Source: Adineta ricciae (Eukaryota; Rotifera; Eurotatoria; Adinetida; Adinetidae). Taken from it: a stretch of 64,000 nt of DNA. Shown piece by piece: positions 45,647 to 60,000 of the stretch. The DNA lies in assembly GCA_905250025.1 (NCBI GenBank), contig CAJNOJ010000010.1, forward strand, positions 310,001-374,000. Reading direction: 5' to 3'. The position numbers and the translations under genes are program-made. The notes under the pieces were generated by a model. That model was not told where the DNA came from. It did not search any database and was given only the letters and a program-made list of their open reading frames with translations. Each line of letters begins with the position of its first letter. Within the stretch, counting starts at the first letter, position 1.

Positions 45647-46409
45647 ATGGTAGTGTCGAACATTTTTCTATTCGTTCTTCTTAATCTCTATGTCGTTCAA
45701 GGAGATAATTGTCAATACTCAACTAACGATGGAACATTAGATTTGAGACTTTTTGGATACAAAGATCGACCAAAATATACTGATATGCATGATACAACTC
45801 CAAGAACTTTTCTGACATATTCATTCAATGGATGCTTTCCTTACTCAACAAAAGATGCCTGTCAAAATGCTGCTGCTTGCGTTAGTAAGGTTTTCCCCTT
45901 CTCTGCATATCGATCAGAATCTAGTCATTTGTTTTCATTCAGCTGATGACATATCAAAAACAACTAGTTTACTTGCGCGTCAAACAAACCGAGACTTTTC
46001 GTACAATCAAGGCGTATCGACAATCATTTATACTGACGGTGGAGATATAAAACTACAAGTTTTTCTTGTTTGTGGCGTAGACGAAGTAGTTTCGGCTCAA
46101 AAAGTCAATGACAAATTGTATATCATTCACATCGAAAGTAAATGTGCATGTCCAGGCAAATGTACTTACACGCCTGATAAATCACCGAATGGTTTAACTG
46201 GCGGAGCAATTTTTCTTATTGTTTTCGTGTCGATTCTTGTCACGTATTTACTTGTCACTGTTGTTTTTCTACGATTCGTTAAGCATGAACAAGGAGTTAA
46301 TCTTATACCTCATCGAACATTTTGGTGGCAATTGGGGAGTCATTCGATATACGGCGTAAGATTCGTTTTCGACAAACTCCGAGGACGAAATTCCTACGAC
46401 AATCTTTGA
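45647..46409 (+). CDS. Mannose-6-phosphate receptor / MRH-type membrane protein, copy 1
   Basis: Two exons, 45647-45884 and 45943-46409 (234 residues). A signal peptide (MVVSNIFLFVLLNLYVVQG) starts at the ATG at 45647. The lumenal part has paired cysteines, including FNGCFPYSTKDACQNAAAC and CACPGKCTY. One transmembrane helix follows (GGAIFLIVFVSILVTYLLVT), then a short cytoplasmic tail with LIPHRTFWWQLGS. The Gly-Gly before the helix and the I/VPHR-x-FW block after it are shared with cation-dependent M6P receptor and Atg27-type proteins, which carry lysosomal cargo between Golgi and endosomes. Whether the sugar-binding Gln/Arg/Glu/Tyr set is kept was not verified. Copy 2 follows 102 bp downstream. 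Confidence 0.78.
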
Positions 46410-46511
46410 TATGAAATAAAATATTATTTGCTATATTCATCATTTTTGCATTATTTTTCTTCGATTTGAACATTATCTATTCTCTTTTCAGTATCTTCAT
46501 CTGTTTCTTAA

Positions 46512-47298
46512 ATGGCCGTGTCTATATTCAATGTGTCGCTTTGTTGTTTGTTGTTATGTCTTATCCAAACGATCACTTGCGACTCTTCCTGCATCTACGA
46601 TGTTGGCAATGGACAAAAATTAGATATCCGTACGTTAGGTAACGCAAATGGCAAAGGGCCAAAATATGATAATATCCCTAATTCAAGTCCAGTCCCATAT
46701 ACATTTAATTGGAATGGATGCTTTCCATATTCGAAAGCGAAAGGAGATTGTACTAACGCTGCTGCATGTTATAGTAAGACAAGACGAATGACATCGTTCC
46801 TATGTTCTGTTCTGTTAATCTTTTTCAGCTGATAAAAACACCGGTGCATCGACTCTAATTGCAAAACACGATAAAGTTGATTTTGAAAATCATGAAAACG
46901 TCTATACACTTATATATCATACTTCAAGTATACTATTAACTGTTTATTTAACTTGCCGTGAAGACGGTGTAGAAAAGATAAATGGCCGTCAAGACGATCA
47001 ACAGATATTCAATATCTATCTTCAATCTCCTTGTTGTTGTCCAGGCAAATGTCATTATTCAGGTGATCGATCTCTCAGTGGTGGTGCGATTTTTATCATT
47101 ATTCTATTTGTTCTTCTTGTCGTCTATATCGTTGGTGGAATGATCTTTTTAAGATATGCACGTGGTGCTACAGGTGCAGACATGATCCCCAATCGTTTGA
47201 TGTGGTTAGGCATCGTGTCGTATGCAATTGACGGCGTACGATATAGCATCCAAGTAGTTCGACAACGGAGTATTAACGTTAATTATGAGAAACTTTGA
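46512..47298 (+). CDS. Mannose-6-phosphate receptor / MRH-type membrane protein, copy 2
   Basis: Two exons, 46512-46773 and 46829-47298 (243 residues), with the intron at the same place and phase as in copy 1 (after the Cys of AACY/AACV). A signal peptide starts MAVSIFNVSLCCLLLCLIQT. Lumenal motifs FNWNGCFPYSKAKGDCTNAA and CPGKCHY match copy 1. The membrane helix GGAIFIIILFVLLVVYIVGG is followed by RYARGATGADMIPNRLMWLG, even closer to the M6PR/Atg27 pattern than copy 1. It is a tandem duplicate, clearly diverged in the lumenal part, so the duplication is old. Confidence 0.8.
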
Positions 47299-48358
47299 AC
47301 AAAACAAAGAAAATAGACTGTCGGTTTTTTTTTCATCTATAACTTAGTGTTTGTAATTGTTGTGCAAGAACGAGAAAAGGAAGAACAAGCGAAGAAAAGA
47401 AAAATCTGAATGATCTCTTGAAATTCTCAAATATGATTAGCAGAAAGAGAGAGAGAGAGAACGACCGAGAGAAAAGAAAACGAGATTTCCATGAGTGATA
47501 GATGCCTACAAAGCAAGTGTTAACAGTATACATCAACAAACGAATAAGTGAAGAATGAGCTACAGTTAGACAGAGAATATGCAAACGATAATATTTCCGG
47601 TCGGGCATCTAGTAAGTAGTAATAGGTTCATTTGCATAATCGAAATCGATTTGGATTCTGAGCAGATATTAAATAGTCTAGTTTCCTTTTGATATCTCGA
47701 CTTCAAAGTAAGGTAGGGGAGATGAAACTCATCAATTACATAAGCATATACTTCAATCAATAGAAAAAAATCCGGAAAGCTACTGCAATAAATTGTGTTT
47801 TCCGACATTCTTTCCGTTGAACCAATCAATATGTGCGGATGTATGCGCTTGTTTGAACAATGTATGTAAAGAATGCTAACAGGGAAAAAGCTAACTATGA
47901 TTGAATATAAACAGTACGAAGGGCGAGCACGTCGGCTGACAAGCATGAGACAGCTAGGGATTTTCCTTTCCGTAGATTTGTCAATGTGGAAGTATCTAAA
48001 TCTATTAATTTTCATGTCATTTTATTTCTGCTTGACCAATATGTGTTGGAGATCATTTCCTTCTCGCAAACTTTGTTGTTTCACAATCATATTGTCTTCA
48101 ATACAATTGACACTGAGGAGGGAAGAGAGAGAGAGAGAGTAAAAGGAAAAGAAATAGACAAAAATTCTTTCATGTGACAGTCGAAGAAGAAAGAAAAATA
48201 GTAATATTCATGTAATAATCCTTCTCATAAATTATCTTCTTCTCTTTTTTTTCCTTTTGCTTCTTCTTTTTTGTCTTGCAAGTTTCTCTCGTGTCCTCTT
48301 TGTGTTGGCATGCACGCATCTCATTCGATTTTCTTTAGATATTAGTAGTCGAGAAATA
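47299..48358. other. 1.06-kb spacer with GA microsatellites
   Basis: GA runs occur at about 47444-47460 and 48124-48139. A 149-codon minus-strand frame at 47566-48015 lacks any domain, signal or splice support and is not called as a gene. Confidence 0.45.
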
Positions 48359-49922
48359 ATGTCGATTAGCGAACGTCTCATGTTATCATCGATGTTTAAT
48401 CTCACTCGATCGAGATACACCAAGAAGAAATTTGTCGAAACGACAACAAATCACAGTGATAATTCCATCTCGTCAGATCTTTGGCTAACCAATCGATTTA
48501 CAATCGTTCAACGGACATTTTTTATCTTTTCACTCGTAAGTTTTCTCCCCTTTTACGTAATCGACTCGAATGTGTCCAGGTAAAACAACAATCTAACAGA
48601 CGACAAAGAATTGTCCAGGGAGCAATGTACATTTCATTCAATGCCAAACCTTGCCTGTCAATGCTTGTTAATGATATATAATCAATTGTTTTCCTAGCAG
48701 ATCAATCGTCTGAAATAAAATGGATATGTTTATTCAAGGAGAAGAGATCTTAGTTCGAAGCAAATCTCTTCCTAAACTGACAGATATCCTAAGCAGATTT
48801 CTTTCTTGCTTTGAAAACTGTTGCAAAGGGGATTTTGTTCATCAATATAATCGGATCTAATTACATTCATATTCAAGAGAAACTTTTCACTACGTCGTTG
48901 TTTTTGATAAAAGAAGAAAAAGATATTTTACTGTGGTAATCATCATGTATCAGGATTAATCGTTTGTTTCGTCTAGTATGACATATTTTTGGGAAGAAAA
49001 CAGGATATGAAATTCAAGAAGGAAATGTTTCTCCGATTATTACAATTTCAGTGTTAACTAGTAGAAATAAACTAAATTGTTTTCATCGATAGGCAGCCTC
49101 TTTCAACAAAGAAAGATGATGAAAACGTTCTCTATCAACATGAAGACATGCTGTCATGATTAGCACACGATTGTTCAGTCGGTTTTTTTTGTGAGATTGT
49201 CATATGGAAATATTTTTCTAATTAAGTTTTCTTCGGTCTTTTTCATGTAGATTGTTCTTTTTTGGATTCTTTTTGTTGTCATTTATATGACAAGTCGGCT
49301 TATTCTTCGAATTGTATCAAATTTTAAACGTTTCCATTTTCACTATGACTCTCCGTCAACTTCGAACGACAAAATCTGTCGAGCATTCGTCATTTCACCG
49401 CATCAGTATGGATCATTTCGTCCAACGCACATGCCATCGCCATTAATTCCTCGTTCTGATAGTCTCTTCTCTGCTCATCCTCAACAAACCATATCTCAGC
49501 AAACTCTAAGTACGATTTCACAATCGAAAACCAATCAAACGACCCTTCTCGAACACTACCTACGAACTTATAATCCATTGAAAATCGATTTGAAACCTCT
49601 CATGGAACACCCAATCCCAATCTCAACAATAATCGAAGTATCTGATGATCAAGCACAAAGTGATACCGATACACATCCAGTACAAAACTGCTATGCCCTT
49701 CATTGTGCAAACAAACGCAAAATCCATCAAGGAGAACGGTATACTCGTCTAAAAGAAGAAACCTGTTCAGTAGCAACGAGTACTATGGATGATCGTCTTT
49801 CGGAGTGCAGTACAAGATTAACAAGTGTCACATTACCTACGGTCATGGTTACCGATTGTTCTGATAGTCAACGATTACACACCGACATAATTGAACTTAA
49901 TGAAGATGACAAAGACAAATGA
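48359..49922 (+). CDS. Unknown single-pass membrane protein, two exons
   Basis: Exons 48359-48535 and 49251-49922 join in frame (phase 0), giving 282 residues. The 715-bp intron splits the transmembrane helix, which only becomes complete after splicing (TFFIFSL joined to IVLFWILFVVIYM). The ~50-residue N-terminus is Ser/Arg-rich; the C-terminal 200 residues are polar and Ser/Thr-rich with few cysteines. Completion of a hydrophobic helix across the junction supports the join. No family recognised. Confidence 0.6.
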
Positions 49923-51041
49923 TCAATATTGAATGAGGATATAATCGAATGCTTTGATTTCGCCTTCTCTCTCTTTTTTTATAGCTTTTGTTTAAAATGA
50001 ATAAAAAAAGACAAAATGTCAAATGAAACCATCGATTAGTTGATGCATTCTTGATAAAGTAATCGATTTTTTGCATGATCACCATCGAATATTATAGAGA
50101 AGGAAAAAGCGACGATTTGTTAATGTGTATTGTACGAACCTTTCTCTGATCATGTGAACAGTCACGTTCATTGATTTCCGGTGATAACAACTTAATAAAA
50201 TCTCGCGGCGATTTGTCGTTTGATGGAAGTTCAAAGATGTGATGATGTTATTGTTCGATGAAGTAGTGCTTCTTTTTAATTCTAAATATTATTTTTTTAT
50301 TCACCTTTTCACATTTTTCTCTTTTCTGCTGTGTGTTCACCAGCAGTGACAACTGCATTAACGTCTCTATTGAACATAATGCGATTGATTTCTCTCTTCC
50401 ATTCTTTCTCTTCGATTTTCGAGTTGTTATTTTTCACATTTATTGTTTAGCAGGATTAGACATTCGCCTGTCCAACAAGAGCACAGTGAGTAGAGCTCTT
50501 CATCCTTTCTGGCTCTCTTCCCACTCATACAATTTAGATATAGTTTAACGAGACATTTAATACTTGTGCTTATGTGTAAAGAAGCTGACGAGACGACTGG
50601 TCAATCAACACGATCTACCTACATCTTCTCTTATCGTCGCTATTTATCTTTTCTTCTTCGTCTTTTCTTGTCACTCTTTTGTCTTATACTTTGATTGAAC
50701 ACATCGACCTTCTCTTCGTTGAATATTGATTCGCATTTTATAGATAGAAGACAAAAAAGAAAAAGAGAAACTTCCGTATCAATATATATATACTTTCGAG
50801 CGACACAATGATATAAATGTTGTTTCTTACTATATACACCCATTCATAGTTTGATCTCCTTCCATTCATTCTTTCATTCATTCATTTGAACGAAGACAGT
50901 AAATGTATGTAGGAGTCGTCATTCATTTTATCTATATATCTATTCATTCATTCTTCTTTATTTATTCAGTCGTCAGCACAACAATGATTTTTTCATCTGT
51001 TACCTTCAACAAACTTCGTTTAATCAACAGCAATTAAGAAA
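49923..51041. other. 1.1-kb spacer upstream of the large scaffold-like gene
   Basis: AT-rich. It contains a CATT/ATTC-rich stretch (about 50860-50960) just before the start of the next gene. No convincing coding frame. Confidence 0.45.
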
Positions 51042-54000
51042 ATGACTCGCGTAGAAGAAAAGAACTATTTACAGAGCGTTTTTAATGCTATTGATGAAGT
51101 CTATAATTTAAAGAATCATCAACAAACATTAACCTATGAAGAACGCTTGCGTGCCTCATTCAATAAATTACTTGTTCCTAATTGGTACAATCATGATTAT
51201 ACATCTATTAATGAACTAAGAAAAACAAAATCTTACGGACAAGTTCTTCATCACAAACGGTATGATTATAATAACAATCATTCTCACACAGATACATCGA
51301 CCTCATCAGCAATATCTGATAAAACGCATCGATATCGATCACAGAGTCAAACCTGGAGTGAACGAAGACCATTACGACATCATTCAACAGCTTCAAGCTA
51401 TGACACAAATGGCAATGTTGTTATTAACGGAAGACGTTCGACCTCAACCTACGCACCTGGCTTACAACGCGTTGTTCAATCATCCACATGGTACAAACCC
51501 AAATCATTCAACATAGAAATGCCGATTGTTCCACCGAAGCCTCGACCACGATATTCGAAAATCGGTAAGTGAAACTCGATTATTATCTTAGTATTAATGT
51601 CTAATACATGATCAGATCTCAAACCTAAACCTTACTTCGAGTGTGAGCTTTCTGTTTTAACAGCATCGGATGTTCCGATTATATAAGCTGATAAATTAGA
51701 TACACTTTATGTTAATATGATATTCACACCAATGCTTCTGAATGAGTTCCAACACGAAAAGGATGTCGATTAGAATTCAGCGTTCGTTTAAGTCAATTTT
51801 TGTTTTTGTTTGCCTAGTCGTTAAAGTTGTGACAAGATCAAAAGAATCAAACCAAAACATATATCATGAATTATTCTAAATAATCAAAACTGACTTGAAG
51901 TATTCTGAATAATTGATCAGCAAGCAGCCAATCGGATGCAAAGACATTCTTTTTGAATCTTACCTTTAGAATATTATCAACTTATTTGAATGATGAAATT
52001 GATCTTGACAGATATTTTACATTTTTGATACGATCTGTACATACATATGATAAGCATTGAGATTTTCTTTCAACTAGTATGTCACACGAGGAATGTATGT
52101 ATGTATATGACAGAACATATGTATTTTATCAATAATATCTGTGATTTCCTGTTTGATATATTTTCTTCTACTCGTTCGTTTGGGTCTGGTCGAATAATGA
52201 CGGCTCTTAATTTGTTTTTTTCCTCTTTCATAAATGAGTTTCTTTTAGCGATAGTCATATTGGTAAATAGCATTTCGATATATATATTACTCGAGGTAGG
52301 ACATACGCTGCTAGTCAATACATATTTGATTGGTACACTTTTATGTAAAATAGCCAAGTTTGCAAGTAAGTCTAGAAGAATTATGAATCGAAGATCACGA
52401 AGAAGTGAAAAAGAGTAGCTGTCAATGATGACAGCTAAGGTATTAATCTAATTAACGTCATAGAATACATATATCATTTTTTTTAAATAGAAGCAAAATC
52501 AAATTGCTTGTTAGATTTAATGTCAATAATATTGCTTGTATTCGGATGTGATACTAGCCACAAGTATTCATTCATAAAAGATATTCATTCTATCGTGAGA
52601 AGGTTTTTTTACTAGTGAATCAGTGTGACGTGCAATAGCGATGTTGTTATAATCAGTTTTTGATTACTAGTTGTCAGCGCACCGAAGTGACCAAATGACA
52701 ACAAGCAGAAAAGCAAACTTTGCGGTCAGCGCATTCTTGCGTATAGAATCATGTTTCAGGTTTGGAAATTTTGTTCAGATAGTCATTTCGACAGTTTACG
52801 ACGTTCTTTCATGGATGAGACCTATTACTTCCAGTTTTGTCTCGTCCGCAATTATTTTCTCTTTTCATTCCCATGCAAAAGAACGACATTCTAAATACAA
52901 GGCATATATGACAAGTTGTATATGTATGTATACATTTCAACGAAAATATGTATGCTCACAAACAACAGAACAGAATAGAGTAAGTGTAGAAAGAGAAAAA
53001 TGTCAATGCGAGTCTATGCGCTTTAGCATGTATGTACAGGCTAAGGAGAAAGAAATCGAACATAATATGAGTGAAAGTTTCCTTTTATTCCTTCAATCAT
53101 TAAGCGCTCACTCGTCATTAGAACTAAAGTAAACGCGACGCGAAACGCAAAAGTAGGATGGACAAGTGCCAGAGAAAAAGAAGAGAATGTTAGGCCACTT
53201 GTTTGCTAAACCATTTTTTTATCTTCTCCTTTTTCTTAAGTGCTAAGCATGTACACACATACATACACTTATCCATCTTCCAACAATTCCCTTCTCTCTC
53301 TCTCTTTACCTGTTTTTTTAATTCTTGTCACAGCCATTGTTTATTGATCATCACGGTAAAGGTGAATATATAAAAAGAAAACGAAAAAAAAAACACGATT
53401 CTAAACACTTATGCATAATTCATTTATATATTTTCGATTGAATACTATTATTAGTTCACAGAGAAAAACTCTGTCGTATGGAAAAAGAAAACGAACATTA
53501 TTCGATTATTTTACTTGAAAGATTACAATCTGCCTACTATCATGGCGATGCTCGATGCGAGCACATGAATTTCTCAATAAGGATTGATTTATATCTTTCG
53601 CTCAGTCAAACAAAATGAATGCTTATCTATGTAGAGAGAACGAGGAGAATTAGTTTTTCAAGAGGGCTTTCTCTTGTTGTCTTCTGACTGCACGAGTGCG
53701 TGTTCGATATTTTAAAAATACGCAATGGCAGTTATGTTATTAAAATTACCGTCTTTTCTTTTGATATATCATGTCTCCTTTTTCTCCTAGATCAAGAACG
53801 ACTCCATGCAGTAGATTCTTCGTTATTATTAAACTCCAAACTCGCAAGTTTTGCTCCAATTTCTAATGAGATTCTTCGACATCCGATCAAACCGCGAGCA
53901 ATGACTCAAATACCGATCTCAAGTGAAAATCTCGATGACGAGATATATATCGAAGGTTCAACCGACGGTGACATAACAATCGTTCAGCAGCGTAAGATAT

Positions 54001-57000
54001 TTATGATGTGAATATTTGTCGAGTAGTAAAAAAAAGTCATACCTACTCTTGATATTTGTTAATCAATTTCATTTTATGACAAAATATATTTATAAACTAT
54101 TTTATCAGATACGTTTAAGTATACATTGAAGGTCACTAAATGAGAAGCAAACTCATTATATCATCAAATATCGATCTATAGACATATTTCTTATTATTCT
54201 AGTTTCGCCGTCACGGACTAATGACGTTGTGCCGATGAAACATATTTCTGTTTCACCTACAACAAATATAACTATTAGTAATGACCGGATGAATCATCCG
54301 ATGACGACAATCATTCCTCGAACAAATTCAAACAAAAGCATACCATCAGACATCGAATCTTATCGATCGACTATGTTACTTCCATTAAATAAAAATCTTC
54401 TACTAACTGATTCATCCTCTTATTCGAGTATCAATGAACCATCAACAGCGTCATCGTATCATACGGCAAAAGAAAATGATACTTCCAATAGTGGTTATAA
54501 AACACCTACGCCACAAGCAGACGATGAAACAATCTCTTCACATAGTTCGATTTCGGATTTGAGTCATGCTGAAACATTGGAACCATTGACTGAAGGTAAG
54601 TTTTCGTTCTCGTTGACTTGCTTGAGAGTTGCAATTGACATTGAATACGACTGATTACATTGCAAAGGAAGTGCTAATAAAAATTTTAACCACAAGTACG
54701 AGATTTATGTGTGTGTTTTTTTTTCTCTATTGAGCTTTGATTAAATGACATATCATCGAGTTCTTTTGTATTCATTTTTATTCGGTTATTTGAACAAGTT
54801 AGACATACATCAATGATCGGAATGGAAAGGAAAAAGAAATCTTTTTCTTTTCATGTGTCAGTGAAACATCTGATAGATGAAGTGAAGAAGAAAGAAAAAG
54901 TAATATTTGACGTCAGAACGTTTCATAGTTAAAGTAGCTGAGATTGAAAAAAAATATTTTTGCCAATATTTTCTTTTGCCGTACATATACAAACAAAGCA
55001 TTTGCAATCTTCTAACCTACACTCACTATTCGTTCTATTCTCTATCAACATGTGTTAGTTATCGAAACAAAAGCATAAGTAAATCTTACAAATCAATGTC
55101 ATTGGCACTAGAGACAATTTAGCTATACTAATAAAGTCGCTTTGTCTTCTAGCATTAACGATCGAAACATATACGAGTATGTTTTCTCTTGAGATATTTG
55201 ACACGAAATCATCCCACGTATTGCCCACACGTAGTTCATTTTCCGGAGATTAAATGTCTATGTATGTATATAGGGACACAAGTTTATACACGCGCGTGTC
55301 ATTTTCTTATCTTCGTTACCTGATGTGAAGGAACTACGGTTATCGTAAGAGAGTGAATGTTCAACGTCACCAAAAATGTAAGAAAGAGAGAGAGAGAGAG
55401 CAAGAGAAAAATGAAGGAAAAAAGACGGACGATGCCGCATGCACACGCGTATAAACTCTCACGACTTTTTTTTCTTATCTTCACTTACAACTACAACTAC
55501 TACTTCTTCTTTTTCTTCTTTTTTCCCATTCTAACAGACCTCGACATCGTTCCCGTTTCAACAGGAGAACAAAAATCCGCCATCATCCTTCCAGTTAACG
55601 TCGGCATGGAGAAGTTACCATTGCCGTCATTTTCATCAACTATTTCTCATGCATCCTCATCAACAGTTAGCGATAATTCTCCATCCACTGAATCTCGTCT
55701 GATTGAAAGTACAAATTGGTACGATGATGGTTCAATTGAAACATGCATTCATCAATCGTCCTCACAAGTGCCACCAACAGATTCACGTGTCACATCCAAT
55801 GAAGAAATCTTACATGAAATCGAAATGAATGGTGCTGGTGATGAAAACTTTCTATTTTCGCCACGAAATACTCCCGATGACGAACCATCAAGTTCATTCA
55901 GTGATGACAAACACGAACAAGATTTCGAACAGTTAGAAAGTCCAGCACATGATTATACAATGGAGAAGAAGAACTTCAATCTTATCGATGATTTTGTTCT
56001 CAATGACGAAATTCAAAGTCCACCGAGCCTTGACCCATTTGGTTATAATCATAACAACAATAATTCTTCACTGATGATAACCAATTTGGATGATATATTG
56101 ATCGACGATGATGAGGATGGTGATAACAATGATCAGAATCGTCTGGATGATTCGCCAAATTACTTATCAAATGGTAATTTCCGCCGTCCGATTCAAGAAG
56201 ATATTTTATACGAAGTTGAACATGAAAATAGTCTCTCTGATCATAGTCAAAATACTTCATCGGCCATCGCTACAGATGATAAAGTAAGCATCTTCGTTTT
56301 TTTGCTCTCGTTATCTTGAGAGTACGATCGTATTATTCGTACGACAACCAGATGTTCTTATTGACATCTGTATATGTAATCATTTATCTTCTATAGGCAA
56401 CGCGCAAGAAAAGTCCCAATTTAGATTTGTTGATGTCATCAAAAGAACCAATCGATAGTCATGTTCAGTCATCAACATTAGCGGAAACTTCGTCGCCAAA
56501 AGAAAAGCAATCTAAACCGATCGAAATCAATTCGTCATCAAATACAAATATCGATGAGAATACTACTCTCCCAATTTACATTTCGCCTCCGATCAACACA
56601 ACAACAACGCCAACGACGACGGCGGCAGACAAAACATCTTCACTTCGTATTGATACATCCAGTAATCCATTTGCATCTCAATGGGATTCCTACAATCGTC
56701 GATATCCAGATTTAATTAGTCCAACATCTTACACGCCCAAAATCCGTCATCGTAATTTTTCTGTTGGTTCCTATTATGATAACAAGACAACAACTGTTGC
56801 TGTACATCAAAATCATACTTTTTTTATCCTGGGTAGTGCACCCGTTAGTCCCTTGAGTCGAACTTCAGCCCCAAGCAATGAATCACTGTATTACGTACAA
56901 CATCATAGTCCAATTGGATTTGAAAACGTGCCGTACAATGCTCTACGACGTATCAATCCATTTTTAGAAACAACTGACTATATATCACGTTCTGATTATC

Positions 57001-60000
57001 GACGTTCGCCGTCATTGACACGTGATGATCCGTATCGAACAACAACAATAACGTCACATTCTCAACAACAAACCGCGACGGTAAGTAATGGATGACAAAA
57101 TCATTTCTGTTAACGTATTTTTTTATTTAGACTCCATCAAACGAATCGATAAGAATGTCATCATCGCGATCGAAAAGCTCACCACCAGTAACATTCTCAC
57201 AGGAAGAAGAATCGCGAGATCGTCCGAAGTCGCCTCCATTCGAGTCAGTACCGCCACTCGTACGTCCAAAAACAAGTCGAGGACGACCACGTTCACCTCC
57301 TCCTCCTCCACCACCACTACCTCGTACGGAATCACTTGAAAAAGGTCCAACACAAGGTTTTTCTCAGGAAGTCGATACTACTTCAACCGAAGACGATCAA
57401 ACGACAGCGCCTCATGCTGATTTACAATTTATTCGTGGGACAATTGAACGTGTTTTCGATTTTCATGGTGAATCGACGAGTGAACTGAGCACAAACGAAG
57501 ATGAAATCTCTGTCGATGATAAAGGCGATCAAGACTCAGTCTCCTTGTCGCTTAGTTCGAAAACCCAGTCGAAAAAAGCTGATCCATATCCAGCTGTGGA
57601 GACCATCCAACGCTTCTATGAAAATAAAAGTCCATCAGATTCGGATAAAAACGTGCCCAACAATGCGACAAGTAATCGTTCATCAACTTCAAATAATTTG
57701 TATGCTCGTTCGCATCCTGTCAATCGATTGAAGAAAGATCTATCCGATTCGAAATCATCTGATCTCGAACAAGCCACTTCAGAAGAAGTTGACGATACTT
57801 TAAATGATATTGAAGAAGACGAATATCAAGATGAAAAAGCAAAACGACAAGCAACGGCTAATAATAGTTCGCGTAGCAGTAATGAAAATTCACCAGCTCA
57901 TTCGGCGACTAAGCAAATCAAATCAAAGAAGACATCACAAGAAACGCAAACATTACAACGCGTAAGTCTATTTAAAGATTTCATATCTAAAGAACAACTG
58001 CCTGTTCGATTTCCGCTCGTTTCTATTAATACAAAAGACAAAGATGCCCTATTGTTGATCACGACAGCTTCCATATCCTATATCTGTATGGAAAAAAAGG
58101 GGACGTAATCCATAGGATCCATGTAGATGGATTCTATTTTATTTATGAGCGCTGAAACTCGATCAGCGTGATTCAGTCCGAAGACACATTATGTTGTGCC
58201 TGCTGCGATTCTTCATAGATTATACTTTTTCCATTATATATGTCTATTTCCGTTTTTTTTCTAGCAAAGACCAATTCTTTTAACTACTCAAAGTCCATCA
58301 GATTCTCCAGGTACAATCCAATCGTATGAAACAGCTCATTCAAATATACCACCGCTGGATATCGTAACAGAAATGGTTATAGAGCGAAACGATAGTATTG
58401 ATGATGGACGAATTGGTGAAATAACTGGAGATATGATTATCTTCTACGATGACATTGAAATTGTTGAACATTCATCAAATATAAGCTCATCGGAATCGGA
58501 GTCGTTCTCATCCTATAGCCGATCGACTCAAAATTCTCGAGTTATCGAAACAACAGTCGAACCACCTCCACCACCCGTTCCAGCGCGAACATTAAAACCG
58601 ACTCATTTAATAAACCAACAGCAATCACCATCCTCACAACCGATAAATGGTACATTTCGATCAACAGGCGCAAAAGTCAATCGAATATATGAATTAGAAA
58701 AATCAACGATTCGAAAGAAGTTCGATGTAAATTCAGTTAATCATATGATAAATCGAACAGATTACTGTATTGGCCCAACAGCTTCGCATCGTCTTCCATC
58801 AGCAAGACGATTTGTTGGGAAAATCAATAGTGATGACACATCATCACGAACATCAAGTATTACAAGTACAAAAGCCATTTCAAAACCCAAAACATCATTG
58901 CCACCACCAGCACCGCCAACGTCAACGGCAATGGTGAAATCTCATACATTACCATTACAACCATCCACAAGCAACGGGCACTCAAAAGAGAATATCTTAA
59001 ATTCGCCTACAAAGAGCCAATTTTCGAATATACCTGTACGTTCGGCTTCGACGGTTGGAAATAACGGTAAACATCGATCACCAATCGCTGATACAAATGC
59101 TTTAGTGAAACAAATTCAAAATTCTCTTAGTCGTACCTCTTTGCACGACTCGCAATTGACAGCTCCTTTATCAATATCCACAAAAGATCTACGTACATTT
59201 GTGTCATCGACATATTCACCATCTGATGAAAATATGATTGATGATAACGGAGTTATTCATGTTCGACCACCACCAGCATCATCTCAATATGATGAACAAG
59301 CATTTAAAAGACAAGCGCGCTTATCGAAAAGTTTTCATAACGTATCCGAATACAACAGTATCGATCAGTATCCCAAGAATGAAAACAATCTCACGTCGAA
59401 AGCACAGCCATCCAAATCAGTAGAGAATAATCTCGATCGCGTGAGCCAAAATCCTGCGCGACGACATACTCAAATACCGATTAATTTTCCTCCACTCCTT
59501 TCAAGCACTTCGTTCGGCGTATTACCACAATCAGAAGATAATGCAAGACTACTAGTAAGTATTCTCTCAATAATAAAAAACTAATCGAAAAGTGTAGCTT
59601 CCGTTGGTCTATCCTATCAGACAACAGGAAAGGTTTCTTTCTAAAAGAAGCTATCGATCATCACTAATTAATGTCTGCTCTTTTTTTCTTAGTCGATGAA
59701 ATGGTACACGGGACAAGTTAGTGAAAATTCTGAGATATGTTATAATACACCTAACATGGATCAAAATGATCTTCTGTATCATTATGTAAATCGACATAGT
59801 AATCGAGAAATTCAATCATTACTTGCCCGTCTTCAAGCGTCGCAAGATGTTCGTATTCATGCAGCACTTGATAACATACGCTTACGTGTTGCAGAGTTCG
59901 ATGCATCAAAGTCTGCGGACGACATTCACACGTTTATGCGATATCTTGAATCGCGACTACGAGATATTAGTAATAAGAACATCGTCTCGTCAACTCGTCC

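Noticed and set aside
47566-48015. 149-codon minus-strand frame
   Set aside because: No domain, signal peptide or splice context, and Cys/Ser/Ile-rich chance composition in AT-rich spacer.
52671-53132. 153-codon plus-strand frame in the long intron
   Set aside because: Begins without ATG, has odd composition (Cys, Met, Ser, His) and contains microsatellite-like TATGTATGTA text; likely chance.
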